Counted from the first letter of the stretch, positions 40,862 through 51,222 are shown. The stretch is 64,000 nt of DNA from Actinomadura sp. NAK00032 (GCF_013364275.1 NZ_CP054932.1:1550001-1614000), one strand, 5' to 3'. Notes: generated from the sequence alone by a model not told the origin. A program made the numbers and translations.

Positions 40862-41422
40862 CTACTCCCTGGCCGGTACGTAGGTCGCGATGACGACGCC
40901 GGTCTTGAACGTCGTGACGCCGGCCGGCTCGAACGCGGCCGAGAAGCCGGAGCGGGCGATCAGGTTCTCCGGGGCGGCGGAGCCGACGAAGACGGGGTGG
41001 ACCCACAGGCGCAGCTCGTCCAGCAGGCCGTGCTCGATGAGCGTCCGCGTCACCGGGCCGAACCCGTACTGGAGGATGTCCTGGCCGCCGCGCTCCTTGA
41101 GCCCGGTGATCTCGGCGACCGCCGCCGCGCGGGGGATCGCCGTCGTGTCGCCCCAGCCCGGCTTCCGCAGCGAGTCGGACACGACGTAGTGGGGGAGGGT
41201 GTTCATCCGGACGCCGAAGTCGCCGGCCGCCTCCCGCATCGCGGGCCACGCCTGGGAGAAGCCGTCGAACGTCCGGCGCCCCATGAGCAGGGCGCCGCAC
41301 GAGAACAGCAGCTCCCGCGCGTAGGCGGCGGCCTCGTCCTGGAAGTAGGCCGCCGTCCATTTCTGCGGCTTCTCGATGACGCCGTCGAGTGACACGTACG
41401 TCGAATTGATGATCTTGCGCAT
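40862..41422 (-). CDS. RibD C-terminal / dihydrofolate reductase-like protein
   Basis: A 186-aa NADPH-dependent reductase-like protein of the RibD C-terminal clan (DHFR family). Signs are the start MRKIINSTYVSLDGVI, LMGRRTFDGFS, and the C-terminal GFGPVTRTLIEHGLLDELRLWVHPVFVG, typical of this clan. The substrate is unknown; most such actinobacterial paralogues are not true folate enzymes. AGGAGGA lies six bases before ATG 41,422. It is convergent with the XRE gene and divergent from the ABC operon. Confidence 0.9.
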   Translation of the reverse strand: MRKIINSTYVSLDGVIEKPQKWTAAYFQDEAAAYARELLFSCGALLMGRRTFDGFSQAWPAMREAAGDFGVRMNTLPHYVVSDSLRKPGWGDTTAIPRAAAVAEITGLKERGGQDILQYGFGPVTRTLIEHGLLDELRLWVHPVFVGSAAPENLIARSGFSAAFEPAGVTTFKTGVVIATYVPARE

Positions 41423-41640
41423 GCTCGTCCTCCTGGGATTCGACCGGTGCCGCGCTGCCCTCGCCTGCTCTTCTCCCGCACCGCACCGCCGCCGCGCCAT
41501 GCGGTTTACCGGATCCTTACGCCGTCTCACCTGGCGGAACGCTGGGTGATTTGTCGTATATTGCAAGAGCATTGCGGAAAGTCACGGATAGGTTGCGGCC
41601 CCTTGTGGTCCGCGCCACTGACAATTGATCATGAGCGGCT

Positions 41641-44600
41641 GTGGGGCGACGGGGGCTGGTACTCAGGCGGATGGCCGGCGATCGCATGCTGGTACTGGCC
41701 GCGTGCGCGACGGCGCTGTTCGCCACGACCGTGCTCGCGGCACTGGTCGGCTACACCGGGTCGGTGACCCGCGAGGGGCTGCGGAGCACGCTGGCCGACG
41801 CGACCTTCGCCACGGTGGGGACGACGCTCGGCACGCACGTACCCGCGAACGGCCTCCCCAAGGTGCAGGACGAGGTCTCCCGAGGGCTCAAGCAGATCTA
41901 CCGGGACGTGCCGCTCACCGTCTCGATGAGCGTGCGCAGTGACTCCTACACGCTGCCCGGGCAGGAGAAGAGCAAGCACCCCGAGCTGACCGCGTTCGGG
42001 ACCTACACCGGCATCGAGAAGCACGCGCGGCTCACCGAGGGCCGGTGGCCCGCCGCCGCGTCCGGAGAGGTCGAGGCGGTGCTGTCCGGCGCCGCCGCCC
42101 GCGCCATGGGCGCCCGCGTGAACGACGTCCTCACCCTGCACGGCCGCGTCGACAAGAAGTCGGTCGTGAAGGTCCGGGTGGTCGGGCTGTTCGACGTCCC
42201 CGACCCGCAGCACTACTTCTGGCAGGGCGACCGGCTCGTCACGACCGGCGCCGAACGCCTCGACTACACGACCTACGGGCCGTTCGTCGTGCCGCCCGAG
42301 GTGTTCGCGGAGCGCTTCACCGGCACCGGGGCCGACGCCCGCTTCACCGTCATGCCCGACCTGCGCGGCGTCGGCGCCGGCGACCTCGGCCCGCTCGGCG
42401 ACCGGGTGACGCACGCCGCCGACACCTTCCGCGACGCCGGCGGGGGCGAGCAGTTCACCGTCGTCACCAAGCTCCCCGAGCTGACCTCCCAGCTGCACGG
42501 CGCCGTGCTGGTGGCACGGTCCACGATGCTGATCCCGGTGATCCAGCTGGTGCTGCTGGCCGGGTGCGCGTGGCTGCTGGTCGCCCGGCTGCTCGCCGAC
42601 CACCGGCGCGGCGAGGTCGCGCTGCTGCGCACCCGCGGCATGGGCATGCGGCAGCTTGCGCGGCTCGGCCTCGCCGAGGGGCTGCTGATCGTCCTGCCCG
42701 GCGCCGTGCTCGGCCCGCTGCTCGCCGGTCCGCTGCTGCGGCTCGCCGGGCACGCCCCGGCGGTGCGCTCCGCGGGGCTGCGGCTGGACGCCGGACCGCT
42801 CGCGCCGCTGTGGGCCGTGTCGGTGCTGACGGCGCTGGCCTGCGCGGTCGCGCTGACGATCCCGACGCTGCGCGGCGCCAACCGCACGTTCGTCGAGGCG
42901 CAGGCCGGGATCGGCCGGCAGGGACGCGGCGGCCTGCGCGGCTCCGGCGTCGACCTCGCGCTGCTGCTCGTCGCCGGCCTCGCGATCTGGCAGCTCACCC
43001 GGTACGGGGCGGACGGCGCGGGCGGCACCGGGGACGGCACGTCCGGCATCGACCCCTTCATCGTGTCCGGCCCCGCGCTGGCGCTGCTCGCCGGCGGGGT
43101 GCTGCTGCTGCGCGTCGTGCCCGTGACGTCCCGCGTCGCCGAACGCGCCGCGACCCGGGCGCGCGGGCTGGTCCCCGTCCTCGGCACCCGGCAGGTCGGG
43201 CGCCGCCAGCTCCGCTACGCCGGTCCGGTCCTGCTGCTGGTGATGGCGATGGCCGTCGGGGTGCTGTCGGTGACGACGATGGCGACCTGGCGCGCGTCGC
43301 AGACCGACCAGGCCGACTTCCAGAGCGGCGCCGACCTGCGGCTCGCCCGCGCGACCCAGGCCGGCGGCCCGGCGGTGCTCGGCCAGGGCGGCCGGTTCGC
43401 GGCGCTGCCCGGCGTCACCGGGACGGTGCCCGTGCTGCGCACCGACGTCGACCTCGGCAACGACGCGGCGACCCTGCTCGGCGCCGACGCGAAGGCGCTC
43501 GCCCCGCTGCTGCGCGTCCAGCCCGGCCTGCGCGACGACCTGCGCCTGGACGAGCTGGCGAAGGCCAGGCCGCCCGCGCCCGCGCTGACCGTCCCCGGCC
43601 GGCCGAAGCGGCTGCTGTTCGACGTGCGGCTCCGGCACGCCGGGCCGGTGCCCGCGATGCCCGAGGGCTACGTGCCGCCGCCCGGCCCGGACCACAAGAT
43701 CGCGGTGACCGTCATGGACGGGGCCGGGCTCGCCCGCCGGTTCGACCTGCCCGCCTTCGACGCGGACGGCGAGGTGCACACCCTCGCCCTGGACGCGGCC
43801 GAGCTGGCCGGCCCGGACGGCGAGCTGTCCTACCCCCTGTCGGTCCGGGGCGTCCACTTCGTCTACGACGACAACGCCCTCACCGGCGTGCTCGACCTCC
43901 AGTTGCTGGACGTGCGCGGCGAGGGGACCGGCAAGGCCGCGGTGCCCGCCGGAGGCCGCTGGGACGTGTTCGCCGAGCAGCCCAACCTGGTCGACCCGCT
44001 CCAGCCGCACGCCGTCGACGCGCGCGGCGCCCTGGTGGACCTCATGATCCCCATGTCGCCGCTCTTCCGCGAGGACGCGGACGACTTCCTCGGCTCGGAG
44101 ACGGGCATGGCGGTCCACGGGGTGCTCGGCACCCCCTCGCCGCCGGACCACGACCCGCAGAACGCCGACCTGCTGCCGGCCGTGCCGGGCGTCGTCACCG
44201 AGGAGGCGGCCGCGCGGGCCAAGGTCGGCGTCGGCGGCACCATCACCGTCAGCACCGTCGACGGCGACCAGCCGGTCAAGGTCACGGGCGTCGCCCCGGC
44301 GCTGCCGACCGTGCCGGCCGGCGAGCCCGGCGTCCTGGTGGACCTGCCGACGCTCACCCAGAGCCGGCTCGCCGCGGGCGGCTTCATCAGCGGGAACATC
44401 GAGCCCGGCGAATGGTGGGCGGCGGTGCGCGGCGGGCGCACCGCCAAGGCCGCGGCGGCGCTCGGCGAGCATCCGACCTGGGGCGAGGTGGCCGGCGACC
44501 GCGTCAAGGTGCGCGCCGAACTCCGGGACGCCCCGCTCGGCGCGGCCCTGCAGGGGGCGCTCGTGCTCGGCTTCGGCGCGTCGCTGGCCTTCGCGGTCAT

Positions 44601-44973
44601 CGCGTTCGCGGTGAACGCCGCGGTGACCGCGGGCGAGCGGACCCGCGAGTTCGCGGTGCTGCGCGCCCTCGGCGTCCCGCCCCGGCAGGTCGCCGGGATG
44701 CTCGCCATCGAACAGGCGTACCTCGTCGCGCTCGGCCTGCTCGGCGGGACGGTGCTCGGCCTCGTGGTGGCCCGGCTCGTCGTCCCGCACATCGTGCTCA
44801 GCGTGCAGGCCGCCGAGCCGTACCCGCCCGCCGAGCTCGTCGTCCAGTGGCCGGTGCTGCTGGCCATGCTCGCCGGGGTCGCGGCGGTGCTCGGCCTCGT
44901 GCTGCCACCGGTGATCCGGATGCTGCGCCGCCGCGATCTCGGCGCCGGCCTGCGCGTGGGGGAGGACCGATGA
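41641..44973 (+). CDS. FtsX-type ABC transporter permease, large
   Basis: A 1,110-aa integral membrane protein of the MacB/FtsX permease family: two FtsX domains, large external loops (about 40-280 and 560-930) and membrane segments near 20-40, 295-320, 350-370, 395-415, 460-480, 500-530 and a final group of three to four (970-1100). Such permeases extrude lipids, peptides or lipoproteins, or act as mechanosensitive sensors, with dedicated ATPases, here encoded two and three genes downstream. The GTG at 41,641 is used; an ATG ten codons in is possible. TATATT at 41,557-41,562 may be a -10 element. It overlaps the second permease by ATGA. Confidence 0.85.
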   Translation: MGRRGLVLRRMAGDRMLVLAACATALFATTVLAALVGYTGSVTREGLRSTLADATFATVGTTLGTHVPANGLPKVQDEVSRGLKQIYRDVPLTVSMSVRSDSYTLPGQEKSKHPELTAFGTYTGIEKHARLTEGRWPAAASGEVEAVLSGAAARAMGARVNDVLTLHGRVDKKSVVKVRVVGLFDVPDPQHYFWQGDRLVTTGAERLDYTTYGPFVVPPEVFAERFTGTGADARFTVMPDLRGVGAGDLGPLGDRVTHAADTFRDAGGGEQFTVVTKLPELTSQLHGAVLVARSTMLIPVIQLVLLAGCAWLLVARLLADHRRGEVALLRTRGMGMRQLARLGLAEGLLIVLPGAVLGPLLAGPLLRLAGHAPAVRSAGLRLDAGPLAPLWAVSVLTALACAVALTIPTLRGANRTFVEAQAGIGRQGRGGLRGSGVDLALLLVAGLAIWQLTRYGADGAGGTGDGTSGIDPFIVSGPALALLAGGVLLLRVVPVTSRVAERAATRARGLVPVLGTRQVGRRQLRYAGPVLLLVMAMAVGVLSVTTMATWRASQTDQADFQSGADLRLARATQAGGPAVLGQGGRFAALPGVTGTVPVLRTDVDLGNDAATLLGADAKALAPLLRVQPGLRDDLRLDELAKARPPAPALTVPGRPKRLLFDVRLRHAGPVPAMPEGYVPPPGPDHKIAVTVMDGAGLARRFDLPAFDADGEVHTLALDAAELAGPDGELSYPLSVRGVHFVYDDNALTGVLDLQLLDVRGEGTGKAAVPAGGRWDVFAEQPNLVDPLQPHAVDARGALVDLMIPMSPLFREDADDFLGSETGMAVHGVLGTPSPPDHDPQNADLLPAVPGVVTEEAAARAKVGVGGTITVSTVDGDQPVKVTGVAPALPTVPAGEPGVLVDLPTLTQSRLAAGGFISGNIEPGEWWAAVRGGRTAKAAAALGEHPTWGEVAGDRVKVRAELRDAPLGAALQGALVLGFGASLAFAVIAFAVNAAVTAGERTREFAVLRALGVPPRQVAGMLAIEQAYLVALGLLGGTVLGLVVARLVVPHIVLSVQAAEPYPPAELVVQWPVLLAMLAGVAAVLGLVLPPVIRMLRRRDLGAGLRVGEDR

Positions 44974-47534
44974 GGGGCACCGCCCTGCGGCTGGCGCGGG
45001 CGCAGTGGGCGCCGCTCGCCGCGCTGGCCGTGCTGTCGCTGCTGTCGGCGCTGCTCGCGGTCGCCGTCCCGGCCCGCACCGCCGCCGGGTACGACCGCGC
45101 CGCGCAAGCCGCCGCCGGCGCCGACGCCGACATCCGGGTCGAGGGCAAGGCGCGGGGGAACGAGGCGTGGGCGGCCGTGCCGAGCCGGGCGGCGCTGGAG
45201 GCCAACAGCCTCACCTGGCAGCAGATGCTGCCGGCGTCGCTGCGCGCGGTCGCGGGCGAGCCCGAGGCGTCGGCCACCGCCGAGCGGATGGCCGTCGAGG
45301 GGACGTTCGACGCGCCCCGCCTGCTCTACCTGGGCTGGGACCTCGGTGCGATGAACCGCCTCCGCGTCGTCGCGGGCACGAGGGCGGTCAACCCGGCGAC
45401 CGAGACCTCCGGCGACATCCGGGTCATGGTCGCCAAGGAGTTCGCCGACCGGCTCGGGTACAAGGTCGGCGACCGGATGGTCCTGCGCGGCGTCACGGCC
45501 CGCATCGCGGGCCTGTACGAACCGGTGGACGCCGCCGACCCGTTCTGGTCGAGCCGCGCCCGCATGCTCCACCCGGTCAAGGAGAGCCTCGGCGGCGACG
45601 GGAGCCAGGCCGACGCGGGAACCGCCCTGATGGACGCCGGCGGGTACTCGCGGCTCGCGCGCGGGGGCGGCACGCAGTTCACCTTCAGCTGGCGCTTCCC
45701 GATCCGGCCCGGCGCGGTCGCCGCGGACGACGCCGCCGCCCTGGCCGCCGACCTCGACGCGCTCCGGTCCGCCGTCCGGGGCCGCGCCGGGTTCTTCTCC
45801 TGCGACGTCGTCACCGTGCTGGACGACCGGCTGGGCGAGTTCGCCGGGCGCCTGCACACCGCCCGGTCCGTGCTCGGCCTCGCGTTCGGCGGGCTCGCCG
45901 CCGTCGCCGCCGGGGTGCTGCTGCTCGCCGCCGGGCTGCTCGGCGAGCGGCTCCGGCCGGTGCTCGGCACCATGCGGGCGCGCGGCGCGTCGCTGCGCCA
46001 GCTCGCCGGCCCCGCCCTCGGGCTCACCGCGCTCGCCGTCGTTCCCGCCGCCCTGCTCGGCTACCTCGCCGGGCGGCTGCTGGACGCCGGCCCGCCGCAG
46101 CCCGTGTCCGGCTACGCGACCGGCGCGGTGGTGCTCGCCGCGCTGCTGCTGTCCGCCGCCGCGGTGTGGCGGGAGCGCGGCGGCGGCCTCACCTCGGTCA
46201 CCGACCGCCGCGACGACCTCGTGTCCGTCCGGCCGTCCGCGCGGCGGCTCGTCCTGGACGTGCTGCTGGTCGTGCTCGCCGTGATCGGCGTGGTGCTGCT
46301 GCGCGAGCGCGGCGCGTCCGCCGGGACCGACCCGCTCGTCGCCGCCGTCCCCGTGCTGCTCGGCGCGGCGCTCGGCGTGCTCGTCCTGCGCGGCTACCCG
46401 TACCTGCTGCGCGCCGCCGGGCCGTTCCTGCGGCGGCGCAGCGGCGCCGTCGCGTTCCTCGGCGTGGCCCGCGCGTCCCGGCAGAGCCTCGTGGGGGCGC
46501 TGCCGCTCGCCGTCCTGCTGCTGGCCGCGACCGTCGCCGGCTTCACCGCCACCGTCGACACCGCCCTGCGGGACGGCCAGGTCCGCGCGTCCTGGTCGGA
46601 CACCGGCGGCGACGCGCGCATCGAGGCCGGGCCGGTGGACGACGCGGCGCTGGCCCGCATCCGCGACCTGCCCGGCGTGACCGGCGCGGTCCCGGCCCGG
46701 ATCATCACCGGCGTGTCCGGCGGCACCGACCCGGCGCCGATGACGGTGGTCGGCGTGGACCTCGACGCCTACCGCGAGCTCGCGCCCGGCGTGCCGGGCC
46801 TGCCGTCCGGCACGGGCGTGTACCTGTCGCCGCTCGCCGCCCGCAGCCTCGGGAGCGGCCCGGTGACGCTGGGGCGTCCGGGGATGACCCCGGTCAACGT
46901 CAAGCCCGCCGGGCAGATCGAGTACTTCCCGGGGCAGGGGCGCGGCACCGCGTTCGCCGTCGTCCCGTACAAGCTGGTCGCCGGCGAGACGGGCTTCCCG
47001 TCCCAGGTGTTCGTCACCGGCGACGTGGACGCCAAGGCCCTGCGCGCCGCCGCCCCCGGCCGGGACGTGCGGCTGCGCCGGGACGTCCAGAAGGCCATGA
47101 CCGAGGCGCCCCTGGTGACGGTCGTCCACGAGACGTTCCGCGACGGAGCGCTGATCGGCGGCGCCTACGGCCTGCTCGCGGTGCTGCTCGTCCTGGTCGT
47201 CGGCGCGCGGGCCCGCGGCCGCACCGTCGCCCACCTGCGCGCCGTCGGCCTCAGCCGGCGGCAGAGCCGCGGCCTCGCGCTCGTCGAGATCGCGCCCGTG
47301 CTGGTCTGCGCGGTCGGCGCCGGCTGGGTGCTCGGCCTGCTGCTGCCCGAGATCACCGGGCCGGTCGTCGACCTGCGCCCCTACACCGGCGGGTTCGCCG
47401 TCACCGCCCACACGCCCGGCCTGGCCGCGCTGCTCGGCCTGGCCGGCGCGCTGCTGCTCGCCGCCGCCGCGGCCGTCGCCGTCGACCGGCTCTTCGACAC
47501 CCGCCCCGGCACCGCCCTGAGAACGGGGGACTGA
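44970..47534 (+). CDS. FtsX-type ABC transporter permease
   Basis: An 854-aa permease of the same family and likely heterodimer partner of the previous one. A hydrophobic N-terminal helix (about 9-33), a large external loop, then segments near 300-330, 350-375, 390-415, 430-455, 475-500 and 530-555, another loop, and a closing group near 720-845. GGGGGAGG lies five bases before the ATG, which overlaps the upstream stop. The first ATPase gene starts one base into its stop codon (TGATG). The four genes make one operon with complete coupling. Confidence 0.87.
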   Translation: MRGTALRLARAQWAPLAALAVLSLLSALLAVAVPARTAAGYDRAAQAAAGADADIRVEGKARGNEAWAAVPSRAALEANSLTWQQMLPASLRAVAGEPEASATAERMAVEGTFDAPRLLYLGWDLGAMNRLRVVAGTRAVNPATETSGDIRVMVAKEFADRLGYKVGDRMVLRGVTARIAGLYEPVDAADPFWSSRARMLHPVKESLGGDGSQADAGTALMDAGGYSRLARGGGTQFTFSWRFPIRPGAVAADDAAALAADLDALRSAVRGRAGFFSCDVVTVLDDRLGEFAGRLHTARSVLGLAFGGLAAVAAGVLLLAAGLLGERLRPVLGTMRARGASLRQLAGPALGLTALAVVPAALLGYLAGRLLDAGPPQPVSGYATGAVVLAALLLSAAAVWRERGGGLTSVTDRRDDLVSVRPSARRLVLDVLLVVLAVIGVVLLRERGASAGTDPLVAAVPVLLGAALGVLVLRGYPYLLRAAGPFLRRRSGAVAFLGVARASRQSLVGALPLAVLLLAATVAGFTATVDTALRDGQVRASWSDTGGDARIEAGPVDDAALARIRDLPGVTGAVPARIITGVSGGTDPAPMTVVGVDLDAYRELAPGVPGLPSGTGVYLSPLAARSLGSGPVTLGRPGMTPVNVKPAGQIEYFPGQGRGTAFAVVPYKLVAGETGFPSQVFVTGDVDAKALRAAAPGRDVRLRRDVQKAMTEAPLVTVVHETFRDGALIGGAYGLLAVLLVLVVGARARGRTVAHLRAVGLSRRQSRGLALVEIAPVLVCAVGAGWVLGLLLPEITGPVVDLRPYTGGFAVTAHTPGLAALLGLAGALLLAAAAAVAVDRLFDTRPGTALRTGD

Positions 47535-48451
47535 TGACCGACGCACCCGACCTCGCGGAACTGGAACGACGCGCAGCCGAACGCGGGCCCGTCTACGGCG
47601 AGGGCGCCCACATCGTCTGCGACAACCTGGTCCGCATCTACAAGACGGACGGCGTCGAGGTCGTCGCGCTGCAGGGCCTCGACCTGCTGGTGGACCCCGG
47701 CGAGCTGGTCGCCATCGTCGGCGCGTCCGGCTCCGGGAAGTCGACGCTGCTGAACATCCTGTCGGGGCTGGACGTGCCGACGGCGGGCGTCGCCCGCGTC
47801 GCCGGGTCCGACCTGCTCACCATGGCGTCCAAGGAGCGGCTCCGGTTCCGTCGCGAGCAGGTCGGGTTCATCTGGCAGCAGACGTCCCGCAACCTCCTGC
47901 CGTACCTGACCGCCGTGCAGAACGTCGAGCTGCCGATGCGGTTCGCCGGGCGGTCCCGGCGCGAGCGCGCCACCCGCGCCGCCGAGCTGCTCGGCATGCT
48001 GGACGTCGGCGACTGCGCGAACCGGCGGCCCGCCGAGCTGTCGGGCGGCCAGCAGCAGCGCATCGCGATCGCCGTCGCGGTCGCCAACGAGCCCAAGGTC
48101 GTGCTCGCCGACGAGCCCACCGGCGAGCTCGACACCGCCACCGCCGCCGGGGTGTTCGCCGCGCTGCGCCGCGTCAACGAGGAGCTCGGCACCACCACCG
48201 TCGTCGTCACCCACGACGCGCAGGTGTCCGAGCGCGTCGACCGGACGATCGGGATCCGCGACGGCCGCACCAGCGTCGAGGTCCGCCGCGGCGGCGGCAC
48301 CGCCGAGGAGTACGCCCTGCTCGACCGCGCCGGGCGCGTCCAGCTGCCCGCCGCGTTCACCGAGGCCCTCGACCTGCGCGACCGCGTCCGCCTCGCGCTG
48401 GAAAGCGACCACGTCGGCGTCTGGCCGGACCGGGAGGAACCGCATGAGTGA
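47534..48451 (+). CDS. ABC transporter ATP-binding protein (MacB/LolD type)
   Basis: A 305-aa ATPase, longer than the usual 230 aa because of extra residues at both ends. Walker A GASGSGKST, signature LSGGQQQR, Walker B VVLADEPTGELD and H-loop VVVTHD are intact. The C-terminal 50 residues (after DRTIGIRDGRT) carry an extra tail. It energises the two permeases. The start codon overlaps the permease stop by one base, and the next ATPase begins eight bases before its own stop. Confidence 0.93.
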   Translation: MTDAPDLAELERRAAERGPVYGEGAHIVCDNLVRIYKTDGVEVVALQGLDLLVDPGELVAIVGASGSGKSTLLNILSGLDVPTAGVARVAGSDLLTMASKERLRFRREQVGFIWQQTSRNLLPYLTAVQNVELPMRFAGRSRRERATRAAELLGMLDVGDCANRRPAELSGGQQQRIAIAVAVANEPKVVLADEPTGELDTATAAGVFAALRRVNEELGTTTVVVTHDAQVSERVDRTIGIRDGRTSVEVRRGGGTAEEYALLDRAGRVQLPAAFTEALDLRDRVRLALESDHVGVWPDREEPHE

Positions 48452-49139
48452 CGCGATGGTGGCCGTCGAGGACCTGACCCGCGTATACCGGACCGGCAAG
48501 ATCGAGGTCCCGGCGCTGCGCGGCGCGTCGTTCAGCGTCGACGCGGGGCAGCTCGTCGCGATCAAGGGCCGGTCCGGCTCCGGCAAGACGACGCTGCTCA
48601 ACCTGATCGGCGGCCTCGACACCCCGGACGGCGGCACCGTCCGCGTCGACGGCCGCGACGTCGGCGCCCTCCCCGAGAACGACCTGCTGGCCCTGCGCCG
48701 AGACCACATCGGCTACGTCTTCCAGTCGCACGGGCTGATCCCGGTGCTGTCGGCCGCCGAGAACGTCGAGGTGCCGCTGCGGCTCGTCAAGACGGACCCG
48801 AAGGAGCGCGACGAGCGCGTCCGCGTCCTGCTCGCCCTGGTCGGGCTCGGGGACCATGCCGCCCAGCGCCCCTACGAGCTGTCCGGCGGGCAGCGGCAGC
48901 GCGTCGCGATCGCGCGGGCCCTCGCCAACCGGCCGCGGCTGCTGCTGGCCGACGAGCCGACCGGCCAGCTCGACTCCGAGACGGCCGCCGCGATCATGCC
49001 GCTGCTGCGCGCGGTCGTGGCCAGCGAGGGCGTCACCGTCCTGGTGGCCACGCACGACCAGGGCCTGCTCTCCGAGGCCGACCGCGTCCTGAACCTGGAG
49101 GACGGCGTGATCACCGAGGCGTCCGTCCCGGCCGGCTGA
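48444..49139 (+). CDS. ABC transporter ATP-binding protein (MacB/LolD type)
   Basis: A 231-aa ATPase of standard length: Walker A GRSGSGKTT, signature LSGGQRQR, Walker B LLLADEPTGQLD and H-loop VLVATHD. It lies last in the operon, overlapping the preceding gene by 8 bp, with GGGAGG seven bases before ATG. Two different ATPases with two permeases suggest a heterodimeric nucleotide-binding pair, or two exporters sharing a promoter. The only regulator nearby is the convergent GntR gene, which belongs with the next operon. Confidence 0.93.
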   Translation: MSDAMVAVEDLTRVYRTGKIEVPALRGASFSVDAGQLVAIKGRSGSGKTTLLNLIGGLDTPDGGTVRVDGRDVGALPENDLLALRRDHIGYVFQSHGLIPVLSAAENVEVPLRLVKTDPKERDERVRVLLALVGLGDHAAQRPYELSGGQRQRVAIARALANRPRLLLADEPTGQLDSETAAAIMPLLRAVVASEGVTVLVATHDQGLLSEADRVLNLEDGVITEASVPAG

Positions 49140-49152
49140 ACCCGCGCGGGGG

Positions 49153-49899
49153 TCACTCCACGGGCACGGTGTACGAGAGTTCGTAGCGGTCGGCGGGGAC
49201 GACGATGTCGGCCGTTTCGACGGGCCGGTCGCCGGTGTAGGTGCGCCGGATCACCATCACGATGGACCCCATCGGCGCGCGGAGCCGCTCGGCCTCGCCC
49301 GTGAGGACGGTCCGCGCCGTGACGACCTCGGTGGCCTGCGCCACGTCCCGCCCGATGGCCCGCATCCGCGCGACCACCCCCGCCCCGGCCTGCGGACCCT
49401 CCTCCGGCATCATCACCGGTGTGCCCCACGTCAGGTCGAGCGGCTCCCAGGACGTGGACAGCATGACGGGCTGGGCGCCGGCGAAGAAGGTGTAGCGCGT
49501 CACCATCACCGGCTCTCCCACGGGGATGCGGAGGCGTTCGGCCACGTCCGGCGACGCCTTGTCCGTCTCCGAGACCGACAGCCACGTTCCCGCGTGGCCC
49601 TGCGCCTCCATGTCCGCGCGGAACGGGGAGCCCGCCCGGCCGCCGTTGGCGCGGTACCAGCTGCTCGTGAGGCGCCGCACCTGCGGGCGCCGCCGCACGT
49701 ACGTGCCGCTTCCCGACCGCGACACCACGTACCCCTCGGACACCAGCAGCCGGACGGCCTCCACGGCCACCCGGTCGGAGACGCCGTGCTCGCCCGCGAG
49801 CTTGTACCGGGAGGGGACCCGGTCGCCCGGGACCAGGCGGCCGTCGACGATCTGCTGGCGCAGGTCATCGGCGATGCGGAGATATGCGGGTCTGGTCAC
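49153..49899 (-). CDS. GntR-family regulator with UTRA domain
   Basis: A 248-aa HutC-type regulator. The winged helix is at residues about 5-70 (IADDLRQQIVDGRLVPGDRVPSR, GVSDRVAVEAVRLLVSEGYV), and the UTRA effector domain is at about 90-245 (GEPVMVTRYTFFAGAQPVMLSTSW). It starts with GTG at 49,899 and is divergent from the Tm-1-like operon across 123 bp, so it most likely represses that operon in the absence of a small-molecule inducer. Three TGATCG words lie in the shared region (about 49,923-50,018). Confidence 0.9.
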   Translation of the reverse strand: MTRPAYLRIADDLRQQIVDGRLVPGDRVPSRYKLAGEHGVSDRVAVEAVRLLVSEGYVVSRSGSGTYVRRRPQVRRLTSSWYRANGGRAGSPFRADMEAQGHAGTWLSVSETDKASPDVAERLRIPVGEPVMVTRYTFFAGAQPVMLSTSWEPLDLTWGTPVMMPEEGPQAGAGVVARMRAIGRDVAQATEVVTARTVLTGEAERLRAPMGSIVMVIRRTYTGDRPVETADIVVPADRYELSYTVPVE

Positions 49900-50022
49900 G
49901 GTTGCTCCGGCTTACGACGTAGATGATCGTTTTGTAGGCGTTCCTGGCGAAATGATCGCAGCTGATCCGTTGCCCGGACGTTGCGCCGGTTGGGGGGACG
50001 ACCGGGTGGGAAGTGATCGTTC

Positions 50023-51222
50023 ATGGCGACCGTGGTTCTGGTGGGAACGCTCGACACCAAGGGGGACGAGTACGCGTGGCTGCGCGAGCGGCTGCGCCGG
50101 CTGGACTGCGACGTGGTCCTCGTGGACGCGGGGGTCGGGCCGCCGCAGACGGAGGCCGACGTCCCCGCCGAGGAGGTCGCGGAGGCCGGGGGCGCGTCCC
50201 TCCAGGCGCTGCGCGACGCCGGGGACCGCGGAGCCGCCGTCACCGCGATGGGGGAGGGCGCGGCGGCCGTCCTCGCCGGGCTGGAGCGGGTCGACGCCGT
50301 GCTCGCCGTGGGCGGAAGCGGCGGGTCGTCGATCGCCGCGAGGGCCGTCCGCGACCTGCCCATCGGCGTGCCCAAGCTGATCGTGTCCACGATGGCGGCC
50401 GGGGACGTCGCGCCCTACGTCGGGGCCAAGGACGTGGCGATGATGTACAGCGTCGTCGACATCGCGGGCGTGAACCGGGTGTCGCGGCTCGTCCTCGGGA
50501 ACGCAGCGGCAGCGGCGGCCGGGATGGCGAAGGCGTACGCGGCGCCCGCCCCGGTCATGGACGACCGGCCGCTGGTCGGGGCGTCCATGTTCGGGGTCAC
50601 CACGCCGGCCGTCGAGGCGGCGCGGGAGCGGCTGGACGAGCTGGGCTACGAGGTGCTCGTCTTCCACGCGACCGGCGCCGGCGGGCAGGCCCTCGAAGGG
50701 CTCGCCGAGAGCGGGCTCCTGGCCGGCGTCCTGGACCTCACGACGACCGAACTCGCGGACGACCTGGTCGGCGGCGTCCTGTCGGCCGGTCCCGAGCGGC
50801 TCACGGCGGCGGGCCGGGCGGGCGTCCCGCAGGTCGTGGCGCCGGGCGCGCTCGACATGGTCAACTTCGGGCCGCTCGCGACGGTCCCGGAGCGCTTCGA
50901 GGGCCGCAACCTCTACGTCCACAACCCGACCGTGACGCTGATGCGGACGACGCGGGACGAGATGGCCGAACTCGGGCGGCGGGTCGCGGGCAAGCTCGCC
51001 GCGGCCACCGGCCCGGCCGTGCTCTTCCTGCCCCTCCGGGGCGTGTCGGCGCTGGACGCGCCGGGGATGCCCTTCCACGACCCGGAGGCGGACGAGGCGT
51101 GCTTCGCGGCCATGGAGGGCGCCGTGGAGACGGAAAGGCTCGACATGAACATCAACGACCCGGCGTTCGGCCGCGCGATGGCCGACCGGCTGCACCGGCT
51201 GATCACCGAGGGGGCGCGGTGA
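50023..51222 (+). CDS. Tm-1-like ATP-binding protein (UPF0261)
   Basis: A 399-aa protein of the UPF0261/Tm-1 N-terminal family. Hallmarks: [14 protein letters not shown] at the start, a glycine-rich GVGPPQ..., AVGGSGGSS and [13 protein letters not shown]. In tomato Tm-1 the same domain binds ATP and is fused to a TIM barrel; here the barrel is the next gene. The bacterial function is unsettled; genetic context elsewhere suggests catabolism of an unusual carbon compound. It is the first gene of the operon divergent from GntR. Ribosome-binding site GGGAAG is 12 bases away. Confidence 0.9.
   Translation: MATVVLVGTLDTKGDEYAWLRERLRRLDCDVVLVDAGVGPPQTEADVPAEEVAEAGGASLQALRDAGDRGAAVTAMGEGAAAVLAGLERVDAVLAVGGSGGSSIAARAVRDLPIGVPKLIVSTMAAGDVAPYVGAKDVAMMYSVVDIAGVNRVSRLVLGNAAAAAAGMAKAYAAPAPVMDDRPLVGASMFGVTTPAVEAARERLDELGYEVLVFHATGAGGQALEGLAESGLLAGVLDLTTTELADDLVGGVLSAGPERLTAAGRAGVPQVVAPGALDMVNFGPLATVPERFEGRNLYVHNPTVTLMRTTRDEMAELGRRVAGKLAAATGPAVLFLPLRGVSALDAPGMPFHDPEADEACFAAMEGAVETERLDMNINDPAFGRAMADRLHRLITEGAR

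Noticed and set aside
41629..47546. Two minus-strand frames of over 1,000 codons opposite the permeases
   Set aside because: Gln/Arg/Gly/His-rich antisense shadows; the plus strand shows membrane segments and coupled starts.
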